Assembly (NCBI GenBank): GCA_026193155.1
Contig: JAPHSI010000108.1
Span: 1 to 9,787 of the forward strand
Length of the DNA stretch: 9,787 nucleotides
Direction: 5' to 3'
Source: Sulfurimonadaceae bacterium
Lineage (GTDB): Bacteria; Campylobacterota; Campylobacteria; Campylobacterales; Sulfurimonadaceae
Shown: piece after piece, positions 1 to 7,660 of the stretch
How the letters are laid out: each line of letters opens with the position of its first letter
How positions within the stretch are numbered: position 1 is the stretch's first letter
Notes under the pieces: model-generated
What the model was told of the DNA's origin: nothing
The model's input: the letters and a program-made list of their open reading frames with translations, nothing else
Database searches by the model: none
Made by a program: the position numbers and the translations under genes

Positions 1-1
1 A

Positions 2-247
2 GAACTCTCAACACTGTTCTGGGAAAAAATCGATATGAAAGTTGTAGATGCTACAGTTGACGGTGTTGCTAAAGTTCTTTACTCAACAGGGGAGAATACA
101 AGAGGGATGCAAAGTGGAAACCTATCTACTATGCTTAAATGGATGGTAGCAGGTCTTATCGGTTTACTATCATTAGCTGTTGTTTTTGGACTAGCAGCAA
201 GATATTCTGGTGAGATAAACAATATCTTATCAGGTTTAGGAGTTTAA
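2..247 (+). CDS. nuoL: NADH-quinone oxidoreductase subunit L (NuoL), C-terminal end only
   Basis: This is the last 81 codons of a gene that begins before the window. The frame is open from base 2, well upstream of the first in-frame ATG at 35, so that ATG is internal and not a start. The fragment reads ELSTLFWEKIDMKVVDATVD and then a charged stretch. A single hydrophobic helix follows (roughly the codons for STMLKWMVAGLIGLLSLAVV), and the protein ends in a short polar tail. This fits the final transmembrane helix of NuoL that follows its long lateral helix. NuoL is the distal antiporter-like proton-pumping subunit of complex I in the inner membrane. The gene ends with tandem in-frame stops, TAA TAG, and nuoM starts 3 bases after the TAA. 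The identity rests on this tail plus the nuoM-nuoN context; none of the conserved charged residues of the NuoL core lies inside the window. Confidence 0.9.
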   Translation, partial: ELSTLFWEKIDMKVVDATVDGVAKVLYSTGENTRGMQSGNLSTMLKWMVAGLIGLLSLAVVFGLAARYSGEINNILSGLGV

Positions 248-250
248 TAG

Positions 251-1804
251 ATGTTAGATCATATCTTATCGATTTTAATTTTCTTTCCGGCAGTAGCTGC
301 TATCTTTGGGTTTGCAATACAAAAAGATAGTGTTCGTGCTTATGGTACGGCAGTTGCGGCTATAGAATTTGCACTGTCATTATTATTATGGTATTCATTT
401 GACTCAAATGTATCAGGCATGCAGTTTATGGAACAAGTTGCATTAATACCTGCATTTGGTATTAACTACATATTAGGTATTGACGGTATCTCACTTTTCA
501 TTATAGTGTTAGCTTCATTCTTTACAATGATTGGTATAGCTTCACTTAGTGACACAAAAGATGAGAAAAACTTAATTATTACATTACTGTTTTTACAAAT
601 GACTATGGTTGGTGTTTTTGCTGCTTTAGATGCTATCGTATTTTACGTATTCTGGGAACTTTCACTTGTTCCGATGTTATACATAATCGGTGCGTGGGGT
701 GGTCCACTTCGTATTTATGCATCTGTTAAGTTCTTTTTATATACGTTCGCAGGTTCTTTGGTAATGCTTGTAGGTATACTATTTATGGCATATTTTTACT
801 ACCAAGCAACTGGTACGTGGAGTTTCGCAATATTAGAATGGTATAGACTGATTTTACCGGAGTCATTCCAAATGTGGTTGTTTTTGGCATTTTTCCTTGG
901 ATTTGCTATCAAGGTTCCAATGTTTCCATTTCATACTTGGTTACCGTATGCTCACGGTCAAGCGCCTACTATCGGTTCTGTAATACTTGCGGCAATTTTA
1001 CTTAAAATGGGTACATATGCATTTATCCGTTTTTCATTACCGTTATTTCCAGATGCTTCTGTAGCATATATGTTCCCTATAGCAGTTATAGCAATCATTA
1101 TGATTATATATACAGCTATGGTTGCTTATGCACAAAAAGATATTAAGCAAGTTGTTGCTTATTCATCTGTTTCACACATGGGTGTTATAATCCTTGGTAC
1201 ATTTGCATTAAATGTTGAGGGTATTACAGGTTCTATTTTCTTAATGATTGCTCACGGTGTTGTTTCAGGTGCACTGTTCTTACTTGTTGGTGTTATATAT
1301 GACAGACGTCATACAAAACTAATGAGTGAGTTTGGTGGACTTGCATCTGTTATGCCAAGATACGCTACAATTTTTGGAATCATGTTAATGGCTTCAGTCG
1401 GTTTACCTTTAACTATCAACTTCGTAGGTGAATTCTTAAGTTTATTAGGATTTTATAAACAATCTCATATTTTAACTTTACTAGCAGGTACTGCAATTAT
1501 CGTTGGTGCTATCTATATGTTAGCAGCTTATAAAAAGATGTTCTTTGGAGAAGTTACTAAAGAAGAAAATAAAAATCTTCCAGATGTAAATAAAAGAGAA
1601 TTAGTAGCTCTTATTCCATTAACTATAATAACGGTTTGGTTAGGTATATACCCTAAACCTATTTTAGAGCCGATAAATAACTCTGTAGAGAGTGTTGTTC
1701 AGTTAATGCATGACAAAGCTATTACAGAGGAAGCAAAATCTCGTATACCTAATTTAGTTAAAGGTGTAGAGATCACAAAAACTTCTGCTAAGGAGGTACA
1801 CTAA
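251..1804 (+). CDS. nuoM: NADH-quinone oxidoreductase subunit M (NuoM)
   Basis: This 517-residue, very hydrophobic protein is the middle antiporter-like subunit of the complex I membrane arm, which moves protons as quinone is reduced. The length is close to the roughly 510 residues usual for the family. The key charged residues are in their expected helices: Glu136 in FYVFWELSLVP, Lys221 in FAIKVPMFPFHTWLP, Lys252 in AAILLKMGTY, His309 in AYSSVSHMG, His335 in MIAHGVVSGA, and Glu394 in INFVGEFLSLLG. These line up with E144, K234, K265, H348 and E407 of the E. coli protein, as I recall that numbering. The ATG at 251 is preceded by AGGAG at 238-242, 8 bases away, inside the end of nuoL. The stop shares a base with the nuoN start (TAATG), so the two are probably translationally coupled. 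Nothing is missing or broken. Confidence 0.98.
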   Translation: MLDHILSILIFFPAVAAIFGFAIQKDSVRAYGTAVAAIEFALSLLLWYSFDSNVSGMQFMEQVALIPAFGINYILGIDGISLFIIVLASFFTMIGIASLSDTKDEKNLIITLLFLQMTMVGVFAALDAIVFYVFWELSLVPMLYIIGAWGGPLRIYASVKFFLYTFAGSLVMLVGILFMAYFYYQATGTWSFAILEWYRLILPESFQMWLFLAFFLGFAIKVPMFPFHTWLPYAHGQAPTIGSVILAAILLKMGTYAFIRFSLPLFPDASVAYMFPIAVIAIIMIIYTAMVAYAQKDIKQVVAYSSVSHMGVIILGTFALNVEGITGSIFLMIAHGVVSGALFLLVGVIYDRRHTKLMSEFGGLASVMPRYATIFGIMLMASVGLPLTINFVGEFLSLLGFYKQSHILTLLAGTAIIVGAIYMLAAYKKMFFGEVTKEENKNLPDVNKRELVALIPLTIITVWLGIYPKPILEPINNSVESVVQLMHDKAITEEAKSRIPNLVKGVEITKTSAKEVH

Positions 1805-3318
1805 TGTCACCGGTAAATGTATCAATGGAATCATTGAACCTAATTGCACTAGCACCTATGTTAACACCAATAGTTGGTGCTCTTTTAATTTTAATAGTAG
1901 ATCTGTTTAAAATTGGACTAGATAAGAGTTTATATGTAATGTTAAGCTTTTTATTTTTAATAATTGACTTTGGATTATTACTTGATAGTGCATCCGTATT
2001 CTCGCAAGCAGGTACACTTATGGGTGTATTTGATGTAATACTGATAGATGGTTTAGCAATTATTTCTCAGTTTATAATTGTTGGAGCATCACTGTTGTTT
2101 ATTGCATTAGCATTAACGCCAAAGCGTTTCCATGAGTTCTCATATCCTGAGTTTTTTGCACTATTTTTATTTATGATTGGTGGATTCCAATTTATGGTTG
2201 CAACTGATAACCTAATCCTTATATTTGTAGGACTTGAAACGGCATCGTTAGCTCTATATACAATGATAGCTATGCATAATCGTGATAAAAGTTTTGAAGC
2301 TGCAGTTAAGTACTTTACTATGGGTGCATTAGCAGCAGGTTTCTTCTCTTTTGGTGCGATGGTATTTTACGCTCTAACTGGAAGTATAGAAGTTAATCAA
2401 ATTGCAGCAGTGTTAAATGCTAATAACTATGCTGATATCGGTTATGTATTAATTGGAGTAGTGTTTATTCTTGCGGCATTTGGATTTAAACTTTCAATGG
2501 TGCCTTTTCATACTTGGACACCTGATGTATATGAAGGTTCATCTGCGGCATTAGCAGGTTATATGTCTATTGTTCCTAAAATAGCTGGATTTGTAGTAGC
2601 TATGCGTATGTTTGAATTTTTAATTCACAGTGGAATAGTTTGGTTAGAGGTTGTACTTTATATTGTTGTTGTAATTACAATGACTGCTGCTAATATTTGG
2701 GCTCTTGTTCAAGATGATGTTAAACGTATGTTGGCGTATTCATCAATCTCTCATGCAGGTTTTGTTATGGCAGCTATCTTAATAGGTACTACTCAGTCAA
2801 ATTCAGCATTATTTCTTTACTGGATACTGTTTAGCTTTACTAATCTTGGTTCATTCTCAATGTTATGGATAAGTAGACAGAAAAATCTACCATCATATCA
2901 GAGTTCAGATCATTCATTTGACAAGTTCTCAGGTATGATAAAAACTTCACCTGTTGCTGCTTCAATAATGGCACTATTTATGTTAAGTTTAGCAGGTCTT
3001 CCACCATTTGCTTTATTTTGGGGTAAAATGTATATGATAAGTTCAGCTGTAACAAGCGGTTATACAGTTCTTGCTTTAATTATGGCATTAAACTCTGCAA
3101 TTGCAGGTTATTACTACCTAAAACTTATTGTATATATGTTTATGAAAGAACCATCTGCACAAAGTATAAGTTCTAACGGTAAGGTATATGTATCAAATGC
3201 TTCTACTTCACTAAAAACTATAATCGGTTTTGCGGCTGTAGGAACTATATTTGCTTTTATCGCGGTAAACCCAATATTAGAGTTCGTTACATCTTTTGTA
3301 TATAATAGCGGGTATTAA
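1804..3318 (+). CDS. nuoN: NADH-quinone oxidoreductase subunit N (NuoN)
   Basis: This 504-residue polytopic membrane protein is the third antiporter-like proton-pumping subunit of complex I and normally the last gene of the nuo operon. Conserved channel residues are visible: Glu145 in FVGLETASLALY, Lys229 and His236 in FGFKLSMVPFHTWTPDVYEG, Lys259 in IVPKIAGF, and Lys408 in ALFWGKMYMIS. They correspond to E133, K217, H224, K247 and K395 of E. coli NuoN, from memory. The motif DVKRMLAYSSISHAGF (305-320) is typical of this family and of NuoM and NuoL. The ATG overlaps the nuoM stop by one base and is preceded by a near-perfect AAGGAGG at 1790-1796, 7 bases away, so this start is secure. Compared with NuoM, the last protein of the three, it has the usual Lys instead of Glu in helix 12. 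pflA follows 21 bases after the stop. Confidence 0.98.
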   Translation: MSPVNVSMESLNLIALAPMLTPIVGALLILIVDLFKIGLDKSLYVMLSFLFLIIDFGLLLDSASVFSQAGTLMGVFDVILIDGLAIISQFIIVGASLLFIALALTPKRFHEFSYPEFFALFLFMIGGFQFMVATDNLILIFVGLETASLALYTMIAMHNRDKSFEAAVKYFTMGALAAGFFSFGAMVFYALTGSIEVNQIAAVLNANNYADIGYVLIGVVFILAAFGFKLSMVPFHTWTPDVYEGSSAALAGYMSIVPKIAGFVVAMRMFEFLIHSGIVWLEVVLYIVVVITMTAANIWALVQDDVKRMLAYSSISHAGFVMAAILIGTTQSNSALFLYWILFSFTNLGSFSMLWISRQKNLPSYQSSDHSFDKFSGMIKTSPVAASIMALFMLSLAGLPPFALFWGKMYMISSAVTSGYTVLALIMALNSAIAGYYYLKLIVYMFMKEPSAQSISSNGKVYVSNASTSLKTIIGFAAVGTIFAFIAVNPILEFVTSFVYNSGY

Positions 3319-3328
3319 TATCATATAA

Positions 3329-3334
3329 AAGGAG
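3329..3334 (+). promoter_or_regulatory. Shine-Dalgarno site that fixes the TTG start of pflA
   Basis: AAGGAG ends 5 bases before the TTG at 3340. No ATG or GTG lies in frame nearby, and a typical export signal begins exactly at this TTG. The ribosome site therefore supports the rare start codon. A second in-frame TTG at 3352 would cut into the signal peptide and is further from the site. Confidence 0.7.
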
Positions 3335-3339
3335 TATAG

Positions 3340-5715
3340 TTGTTAAAAGTATTGCTTTTACTCCTTTTACTATTATTTTCTAACTCCTTGGCACTTGAAA
3401 TTTCTATGAATAGTGCTAAGGAAAATCACCAAAAATTCTCAACTCTTCACATTAGAGATAATAACAAGTTTCTTTGTCAAAAAGAATTAAATGATTTTGA
3501 CGTGACTACCAAAGTTATATGTGCATTTGACAAAAAGCCTAGTCAAAATATTAAAAAAATTCAAAATGATTTTTTTTCTTTAGATACACAGATAAAAAAT
3601 AAAACATTCTTTCTAATTATAAAACCATTTAAAAAAATGAAACTAATACCTGTAGTGTTTGATCTTACCAAGGATGATAGTATATATTCACCTGAGGTAA
3701 AATTATCAAAACACTGGATGCTAATTGGTTTTAATGAAGAACTTCCCTTCATCAAAGAAGGTAAATATGATGAAAAAGCAATAAACTTTCCTTTTACAAT
3801 GGATAGAAATACTTTGCCTTACGTCGGTGGTCTTGATGTAGAGGGAAACCCTGTAAAAGTAAAACAGGTGAGAGATATTAAAGAATTCATAAAGATAAAA
3901 AACCTTTATGCTAAAGAAGATTATGAAAGAGCTCTTGATAAAATTGAGGATATATTAATAGAATATCCAAATACATTATTTAAACCCGAAATATTGTTTT
4001 ATAAAATAAAAGTTTTTGATAAAATGGATAGGAGTGAGGGCATATTAGAATTGTCTAAAATCTTTTTACGTGAATATTCATCAAATGACAATATAGCCGA
4101 AGTGTTGTCTATAACGGCAAAATCGTATGCCAACTTAGGTCAAAGGACAAATGCCGATTATTTTTTTGATAGATTATTTGATGAACATCCCGAGAGTGTA
4201 TATGCAAAATGGGGTTTATTATATAAGGGTGAAATGCTTGAAGGAGAAGGTGCAGCTTCTAAAGCAATATATTATTATGATAGGGCATTAAAAGAAACTG
4301 ACAATATTGATTTAGCAGCTAATGCAGCCTTTAATCTTGCAAAATATAATCTTAATATGTTGAAAAAAGAAGAGGCAAGTGAGTACATATCTAAAATAGT
4401 CAAAGCAAAGCCATCTTATTTTAAGCAACACTACAATATATCAAGAGATATAATGGAACAATTTTTGGCTGAGGGTGAGTACAAAAGTGCAGCAGATATA
4501 GCGGCAGCACTATTAGATGGACAAGATAAAGATGATGAAGATGCAGAATGGCTGCTAAGAAGTCAAGGAGTATGGCTTAGTAAAAGCGAGAATAAAATAG
4601 AAGCACTAGCACCGTTAAAAAAATATTTAGAATTATATGAGTTTGGTCTTTATATAGATGAAGTTAAAGTTGCTAAAGACGGGCTTTTCTTTGATGAAAG
4701 TGTTAACGATGATAACTTGAGTAAAAAAATTGCAAGATATGATGAGTTAATGGAAGTTTATAAAGGTGATAGTATAGGTGATAAAGCCATATATGAAAAA
4801 GCAAAAGAGTTAAATAAAAATAAACTCTACAAAGATGCTCTTGATATGGAGAATGAGCTTTTAGCACTAGATAGTTCTATATACACGGATGTAAATCAAA
4901 TAATTCATGATGGGGCTGTAGGTTTTATGAAACAGTCTTTAGAGAAAAAAGAATGTAACGAAGTTCTAATTACCTCAAATAAATATAATATAGTTTTATC
5001 AGATGAATGGGATGACGGAATATATGAGTGTGCGATGCAGGGCTCAGATTATGTATTAGCTAGAAAAACATCTACTAAAAATTTAAATTCTAAGAATCTA
5101 ACACATAGGAAAAAATGGTTATACAGACATATAAAATTAGATTTTGCGACAGGAAATTACAGTGATGTTCTTCAGGCTTCTAAAGAATTGATTTCTTTGG
5201 TCAATTTTAACAAAGAGTCCGAATATCTAGATGTATATAGAATTATTTTTGATACATATCAGAGACTTGAACAAAATGAAAGTATGTTAAAGGCTATAGT
5301 TGATTTAGAAAAGTTATATGGAATAAACTACAAAGATATAGAAAGATATATAGCTGTTATGGGTATAGGAGTCGATAAAAAAGATAACACAATAGTTATA
5401 AAATATGCAAACAATGTAATGACTTTACAAAATAGCTCTAAGTCATATTCTCAGTCACCATATGTAGAGTTTAGCATCTATGAAGCATATATAAACATTG
5501 AAAATTTTAATAAGGCTTTAGAAGTTATAAAATCATTAGATGCTTTAGATTTAAAAGCAAAAGACAGAGTTAGACAAAAATACCTTCTAGGAAGTGTATA
5601 TACGAAATTATGGCGTGATGAGGAAGCAAATAAAGTTTATGATGAAGTGATTAAGCTAGATCCAAACTCTGCATGGGCAGAGCTTGCAAAAAGTGCAAAA
5701 GATATTTCTAAATAG
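3340..5715 (+). CDS. pflA: PflA-like flagellar motor scaffold protein, periplasmic, TPR solenoid
   Basis: This 791-residue exported protein starts with TTG. Residues 1-18 form a clear signal peptide with a run of eight or nine leucines and a likely cleavage after SNSLA. Residues 19 to about 175 are rich in beta-type sequence and contain two cysteines (46 and 61) that could form a disulfide in the periplasm. From about 180 to the end the protein is almost all amphipathic helix pairs of TPR type. The clearest repeat is the last one, about 745-785, with LLGSVYTKLWRDEEANKVYD followed by EVIKLDPNSAWA. C. jejuni PflA (about 788 residues) and H. pylori HP1274 have this length and lie directly after nuoN; loss of PflA gives paralysed flagella. 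In the motor PflA works with PflB in the periplasmic disk scaffold that supports a wide stator ring. I call it from position, length and architecture, not alignment. The gene lies 21 bases after nuoN with no terminator between, so it is probably co-transcribed with nuo. Confidence 0.85.
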   Translation: MLKVLLLLLLLLFSNSLALEISMNSAKENHQKFSTLHIRDNNKFLCQKELNDFDVTTKVICAFDKKPSQNIKKIQNDFFSLDTQIKNKTFFLIIKPFKKMKLIPVVFDLTKDDSIYSPEVKLSKHWMLIGFNEELPFIKEGKYDEKAINFPFTMDRNTLPYVGGLDVEGNPVKVKQVRDIKEFIKIKNLYAKEDYERALDKIEDILIEYPNTLFKPEILFYKIKVFDKMDRSEGILELSKIFLREYSSNDNIAEVLSITAKSYANLGQRTNADYFFDRLFDEHPESVYAKWGLLYKGEMLEGEGAASKAIYYYDRALKETDNIDLAANAAFNLAKYNLNMLKKEEASEYISKIVKAKPSYFKQHYNISRDIMEQFLAEGEYKSAADIAAALLDGQDKDDEDAEWLLRSQGVWLSKSENKIEALAPLKKYLELYEFGLYIDEVKVAKDGLFFDESVNDDNLSKKIARYDELMEVYKGDSIGDKAIYEKAKELNKNKLYKDALDMENELLALDSSIYTDVNQIIHDGAVGFMKQSLEKKECNEVLITSNKYNIVLSDEWDDGIYECAMQGSDYVLARKTSTKNLNSKNLTHRKKWLYRHIKLDFATGNYSDVLQASKELISLVNFNKESEYLDVYRIIFDTYQRLEQNESMLKAIVDLEKLYGINYKDIERYIAVMGIGVDKKDNTIVIKYANNVMTLQNSSKSYSQSPYVEFSIYEAYINIENFNKALEVIKSLDALDLKAKDRVRQKYLLGSVYTKLWRDEEANKVYDEVIKLDPNSAWAELAKSAKDISK

Positions 5716-5717
5716 AT

Positions 5718-6485
5718 TTATAACTCTAAACAATCGCTTATAGTATATAAACCTTCCTCTTTATCTACAAGCCATGAAGCTGCACGAATAGCACCTTTAG
5801 AGAAAGTATTTCTCGAAGTTGCCGTGTGATTAAGTTCTATAAACTCTCCATCGTTATAAAAACCTACAGTATGGCGTCCCACTATATCTCCACCACGAAG
5901 AGCCATAACACCGATTTCATCTTTTGTTCTCTCTCCAATGTCACCATCACGTCCGCTTACTCTTACTTTATCTAAATCAAGTCCACGACCACGTGCTGCT
6001 GATTCACTTAGAGTTAGTGCTGTTCCACTTGGTGAATCTTTTTTATGTTTATGATGCATCTCTACTATCTCTATATCAAAATCTTCTAATGCTGCTGAAG
6101 CTTGATACACAAGTTTATTAAGAAGAGCAACACCTAATGACATATTAGTAGCATAAAGTACAGGCATCTTTTCACTTGCCTGTTTTAGCAGGTTTGCTTG
6201 ATGTGGATTTAATCCTGTAGTTCCTATTACTAGTGGTTTAGGATGTTTTAGTGCACCCTCTAAAAGAACTTCACATGCATCAGGGAGTGAAAAGTCTATG
6301 ACAATATCACAAGCATTTAAAAAAGCATCTATATTTGATGATACTAAAACTGATGGATCGACATTAAAGTCAAGGTTATTTCTAACGTACACACTGCTTA
6401 GAGATATATTTTCTGTATTTTTTAAATCTTCAAGTATTAATTTACCGACACGGCCATTTGCACCAAATACACCAACTTTTGTCAT
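5718..6485 (-). CDS. dapB: 4-hydroxy-tetrahydrodipicolinate reductase (DapB)
   Basis: This cytosolic enzyme of the diaminopimelate/lysine pathway reduces 4-hydroxy-tetrahydrodipicolinate to tetrahydrodipicolinate with NAD(P)H. The N-terminal Rossmann fold opens with VGVFGANGRVGK (residues 4-15), the family's GxxGRxG loop. VIDFSLP follows near 63 and IGTTG near 88. The catalytic domain carries EMHHKHKKDSPSGTA. In it, His144, His145 and Lys148 match the catalytic H159, H160 and K163 region of the E. coli enzyme, and PSGTA binds substrate. The C-terminal part has the typical ELNHTATSR and FSKGAIRAASWL. At 255 residues it is within the family range. Two adjacent ATGs are possible, at 6488 and 6485. 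I chose 6485 because AAAGGA lies 6 bases from it but only 3 from the other. The stop lies 2 bp from the pflA stop on the other strand. trxB is 128 bases upstream, and a terminator-like hairpin and a possible promoter in that gap suggest separate transcription. Confidence 0.97.
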   Translation of the reverse strand: MTKVGVFGANGRVGKLILEDLKNTENISLSSVYVRNNLDFNVDPSVLVSSNIDAFLNACDIVIDFSLPDACEVLLEGALKHPKPLVIGTTGLNPHQANLLKQASEKMPVLYATNMSLGVALLNKLVYQASAALEDFDIEIVEMHHKHKKDSPSGTALTLSESAARGRGLDLDKVRVSGRDGDIGERTKDEIGVMALRGGDIVGRHTVGFYNDGEFIELNHTATSRNTFSKGAIRAASWLVDKEEGLYTISDCLEL

Positions 6486-6491
6486 CATATT

Positions 6492-6497
6492 TCCTTT
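6492..6497 (-). promoter_or_regulatory. Shine-Dalgarno site favouring the second ATG of dapB
   Basis: On the - strand AAAGGA is followed by AATATGATG. The first ATG (6488) is only 3 bases away and the second (6485) 6 bases, so the second fits normal spacing better. The protein changes by one methionine only. Confidence 0.55.
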
Positions 6498-6535
6498 ATT
6501 TTATTTCAAGTTTGAGAGTTAAAATTATTGTTAGA

Positions 6536-6544
6536 ATGATAACA
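6536..6544 (-). promoter_or_regulatory. Possible extended -10 promoter for dapB
   Basis: The - strand reads TGTTATCAT, matching the extended -10 form TGnTATAAT with one mismatch. It would start transcription near 6529, giving a leader of about 40 bases before dapB. No convincing -35 box is present, which is usual for campylobacterial sigma-70 promoters. The site lies beyond the hairpin that probably ends trxB transcription, which is where a dapB promoter would be expected. Confidence 0.35.
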
Positions 6545-6580
6545 AATGTTTTATGGTGTTTTGATTAATTTAAAAGATTT

Positions 6581-6607
6581 TAACCCCAACAAGAAAAGTT
6601 GGAGTTA
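6581..6607 (-). terminator. Terminator-like hairpin after trxB
   Basis: A 10-pair stem (6581-6590 with 6598-6607) with a 7-base loop begins 9 bases after the trxB stop. One pair is G-U when transcribed on the - strand but would be a C-A mismatch on the + strand, so the fold favours - strand RNA, the direction of trxB. The tail after it, AAATCTTTT, is only a weak U tract, so termination may be partial and some read-through into dapB is possible. Confidence 0.5.
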
Positions 6608-6616
6608 TGTAAATAA

Positions 6617-7561
6617 TTAGTTTAGCTTTTCATCTACATAAGAGATGGCTTGAAGAGCAGCAACAGCGCCGTCACCTGCAGCTGAAACAACTTGCTTTGG
6701 AGCAGCTATACGCATATCACCAGTTGCCCACAGACCTTCACATGAAGTTTTCATACTAATGTCAACTATAACCTGACCTTGTTCATTCATATCACAAAGG
6801 TAAGAACCGTCTTGTTGCATTAGAGTTTGGTTATTTACGTCATTTCCTACAAAAGTAAAAATACCGGGTACTTCGATATCTCGAATCTCACCATCTTTAT
6901 TTTTTACTTTTAGACCGGTTACACCCATAGCATCACCATATACCTCTTCGGGTGATGAGTTTAGAACAAGTTCTATGTTGTCTGTATTTTTTACACGCTC
7001 AACTGTATTTGGAGCTGAACGAAAAGTATCACGTCTGTGAACAAGGTATACTTTATTACATATTTTTGCTAAATAAAGTGCTTCTTCTAAAGCTGTATCA
7101 CCACCACCGATAACTACAACGTCTTTACCCTTATAAAAAAAGCCGTCACATGTAGCACATGTACTTACACCTTTTCCAAAAAAATCGTTTTCACCTTTAA
7201 AACCTGCACGACGCGGACGGCTACCTGTACCGATAATAACTGAATGGGCTTCATCAACTTTGCCATCACCACGGTATATTTTAAAAGTATTACCCTCTTT
7301 ACTTACTCGTGTAACTTCCACCATTTCATGTTTTAAACCAAATCTTTGACATTGTTCAGGCCATGGCTGCATTAAATCCATACCTGTTATCTCACCTGTA
7401 ACACCAGGATAGTTTTCAATCTCTGAAGAGTTTGTTATTTGACCGCCGGGCATACCTTTTTCATACATCACTACATTCTCTAATCCGCCACGTGTTGTAT
7501 ATAATCCTGCTGTCAGACCAGCAGGTCCACCGCCAATAATTGCACAGTCTAAAATAGCCAT
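6617..7561 (-). CDS. trxB: Thioredoxin-disulfide reductase (TrxB)
   Basis: This 314-residue low-molecular-weight flavoenzyme transfers electrons from NADPH through FAD and a redox-active cysteine pair to oxidised thioredoxin. The FAD-binding loop GGGPAGL is at residues 10-16. The catalytic CATC is at 135-138, in the standard order of bacterial TrxB with the NADPH domain inserted in the middle. The NADPH loop GGGDTALEEA starts at 152. HRRDTFRSA at 175-183 supplies the arginines that read the NADPH 2'-phosphate. The C-terminal flavin motif GLWATGDMR is followed by PKQVVSAAGDGAVAA. Length and order are typical. The ATG at 7561 has AAGGAA at 7569-7574, 7 bases away. Its partner thioredoxin, trxA, lies two genes upstream on the same strand. 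The 162-base gap before trxB is heavily structured, so its expression may be uncoupled from trxA. FixR-like or ferredoxin-dependent TrxB relatives exist, but the HRRDxFR motif argues for NADPH use. Confidence 0.96.
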   Translation of the reverse strand: MAILDCAIIGGGPAGLTAGLYTTRGGLENVVMYEKGMPGGQITNSSEIENYPGVTGEITGMDLMQPWPEQCQRFGLKHEMVEVTRVSKEGNTFKIYRGDGKVDEAHSVIIGTGSRPRRAGFKGENDFFGKGVSTCATCDGFFYKGKDVVVIGGGDTALEEALYLAKICNKVYLVHRRDTFRSAPNTVERVKNTDNIELVLNSSPEEVYGDAMGVTGLKVKNKDGEIRDIEVPGIFTFVGNDVNNQTLMQQDGSYLCDMNEQGQVIVDISMKTSCEGLWATGDMRIAAPKQVVSAAGDGAVAALQAISYVDEKLN

Positions 7562-7588
7562 TTTTATATTCCTTAATTTTATTTCATA

Positions 7589-7610
7589 AAATGAAGGAAA
7601 CCCTTCATTT
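7589..7610 (-). repeat. AT-rich hairpin I in the trxB leader
   Basis: A 9-pair perfect stem (7589-7597 with 7602-7610) closes a 4-base loop. It ends 27 bases before the trxB start. On the - strand it is followed by TATG and then a mixed AT stretch, not a clean U tract. The proximal arm overlaps a competing small hairpin, TTCAT (7583-7587) with ATGAA (7591-7595), so two folds are mutually exclusive. It could be part of an attenuating leader or a weak terminator. Confidence 0.5.
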
Positions 7611-7616
7611 ATTTTA

Positions 7617-7642
7617 AAACAAAGGAAGTAATTCCTTTGTTT
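7617..7642 (-). terminator. Hairpin II upstream of trxB, possible terminator or leader structure
   Basis: An 11-pair perfect stem (7617-7627 with 7632-7642, core AAACAAAGGAA) closes a GTAA loop as written on the + strand. On the - strand it is followed directly by TAAAATAAA, with four T residues in a row at the stem end (TTTTAAAA), a weak U tract. It could end transcripts coming from trxA and the small gene before trxB. A second copy of the arm, CTTTGTTT at 7652-7659, offers an alternative partner. Confidence 0.45.
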
Positions 7643-7651
7643 ACGTTAACA
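7638..7651. promoter_or_regulatory. Operator-like imperfect dyad
   Basis: TGTTTACGTTAACA is a 14-base dyad centred on ACGT, with six of seven pairs symmetrical. It partly overlaps hairpin II. The centre and half-site size resemble binding sites of small helix-turn-helix regulators, but no particular regulator can be named, and in AT-rich DNA such a dyad can arise by chance. Confidence 0.25.
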
Positions 7652-7660
7652 CTTTGTTTC

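Noticed and set aside
3561..3755. 64-codon open frame on the - strand inside pflA
   Set aside because: It lies wholly within a well-supported longer gene and its protein shows no recognisable features. It is a by-product of AT-rich coding sequence.
5924..6121. 65-codon open frame on the + strand inside dapB
   Set aside because: Antisense to the conserved catalytic region of dapB. The leucine- and histidine-rich product reflects the complementary strand of that region.
6298..6522. 74-codon open frame on the + strand across the start of dapB
   Set aside because: Antisense to the conserved Rossmann-fold part of dapB and its ribosome site, with no coding support.
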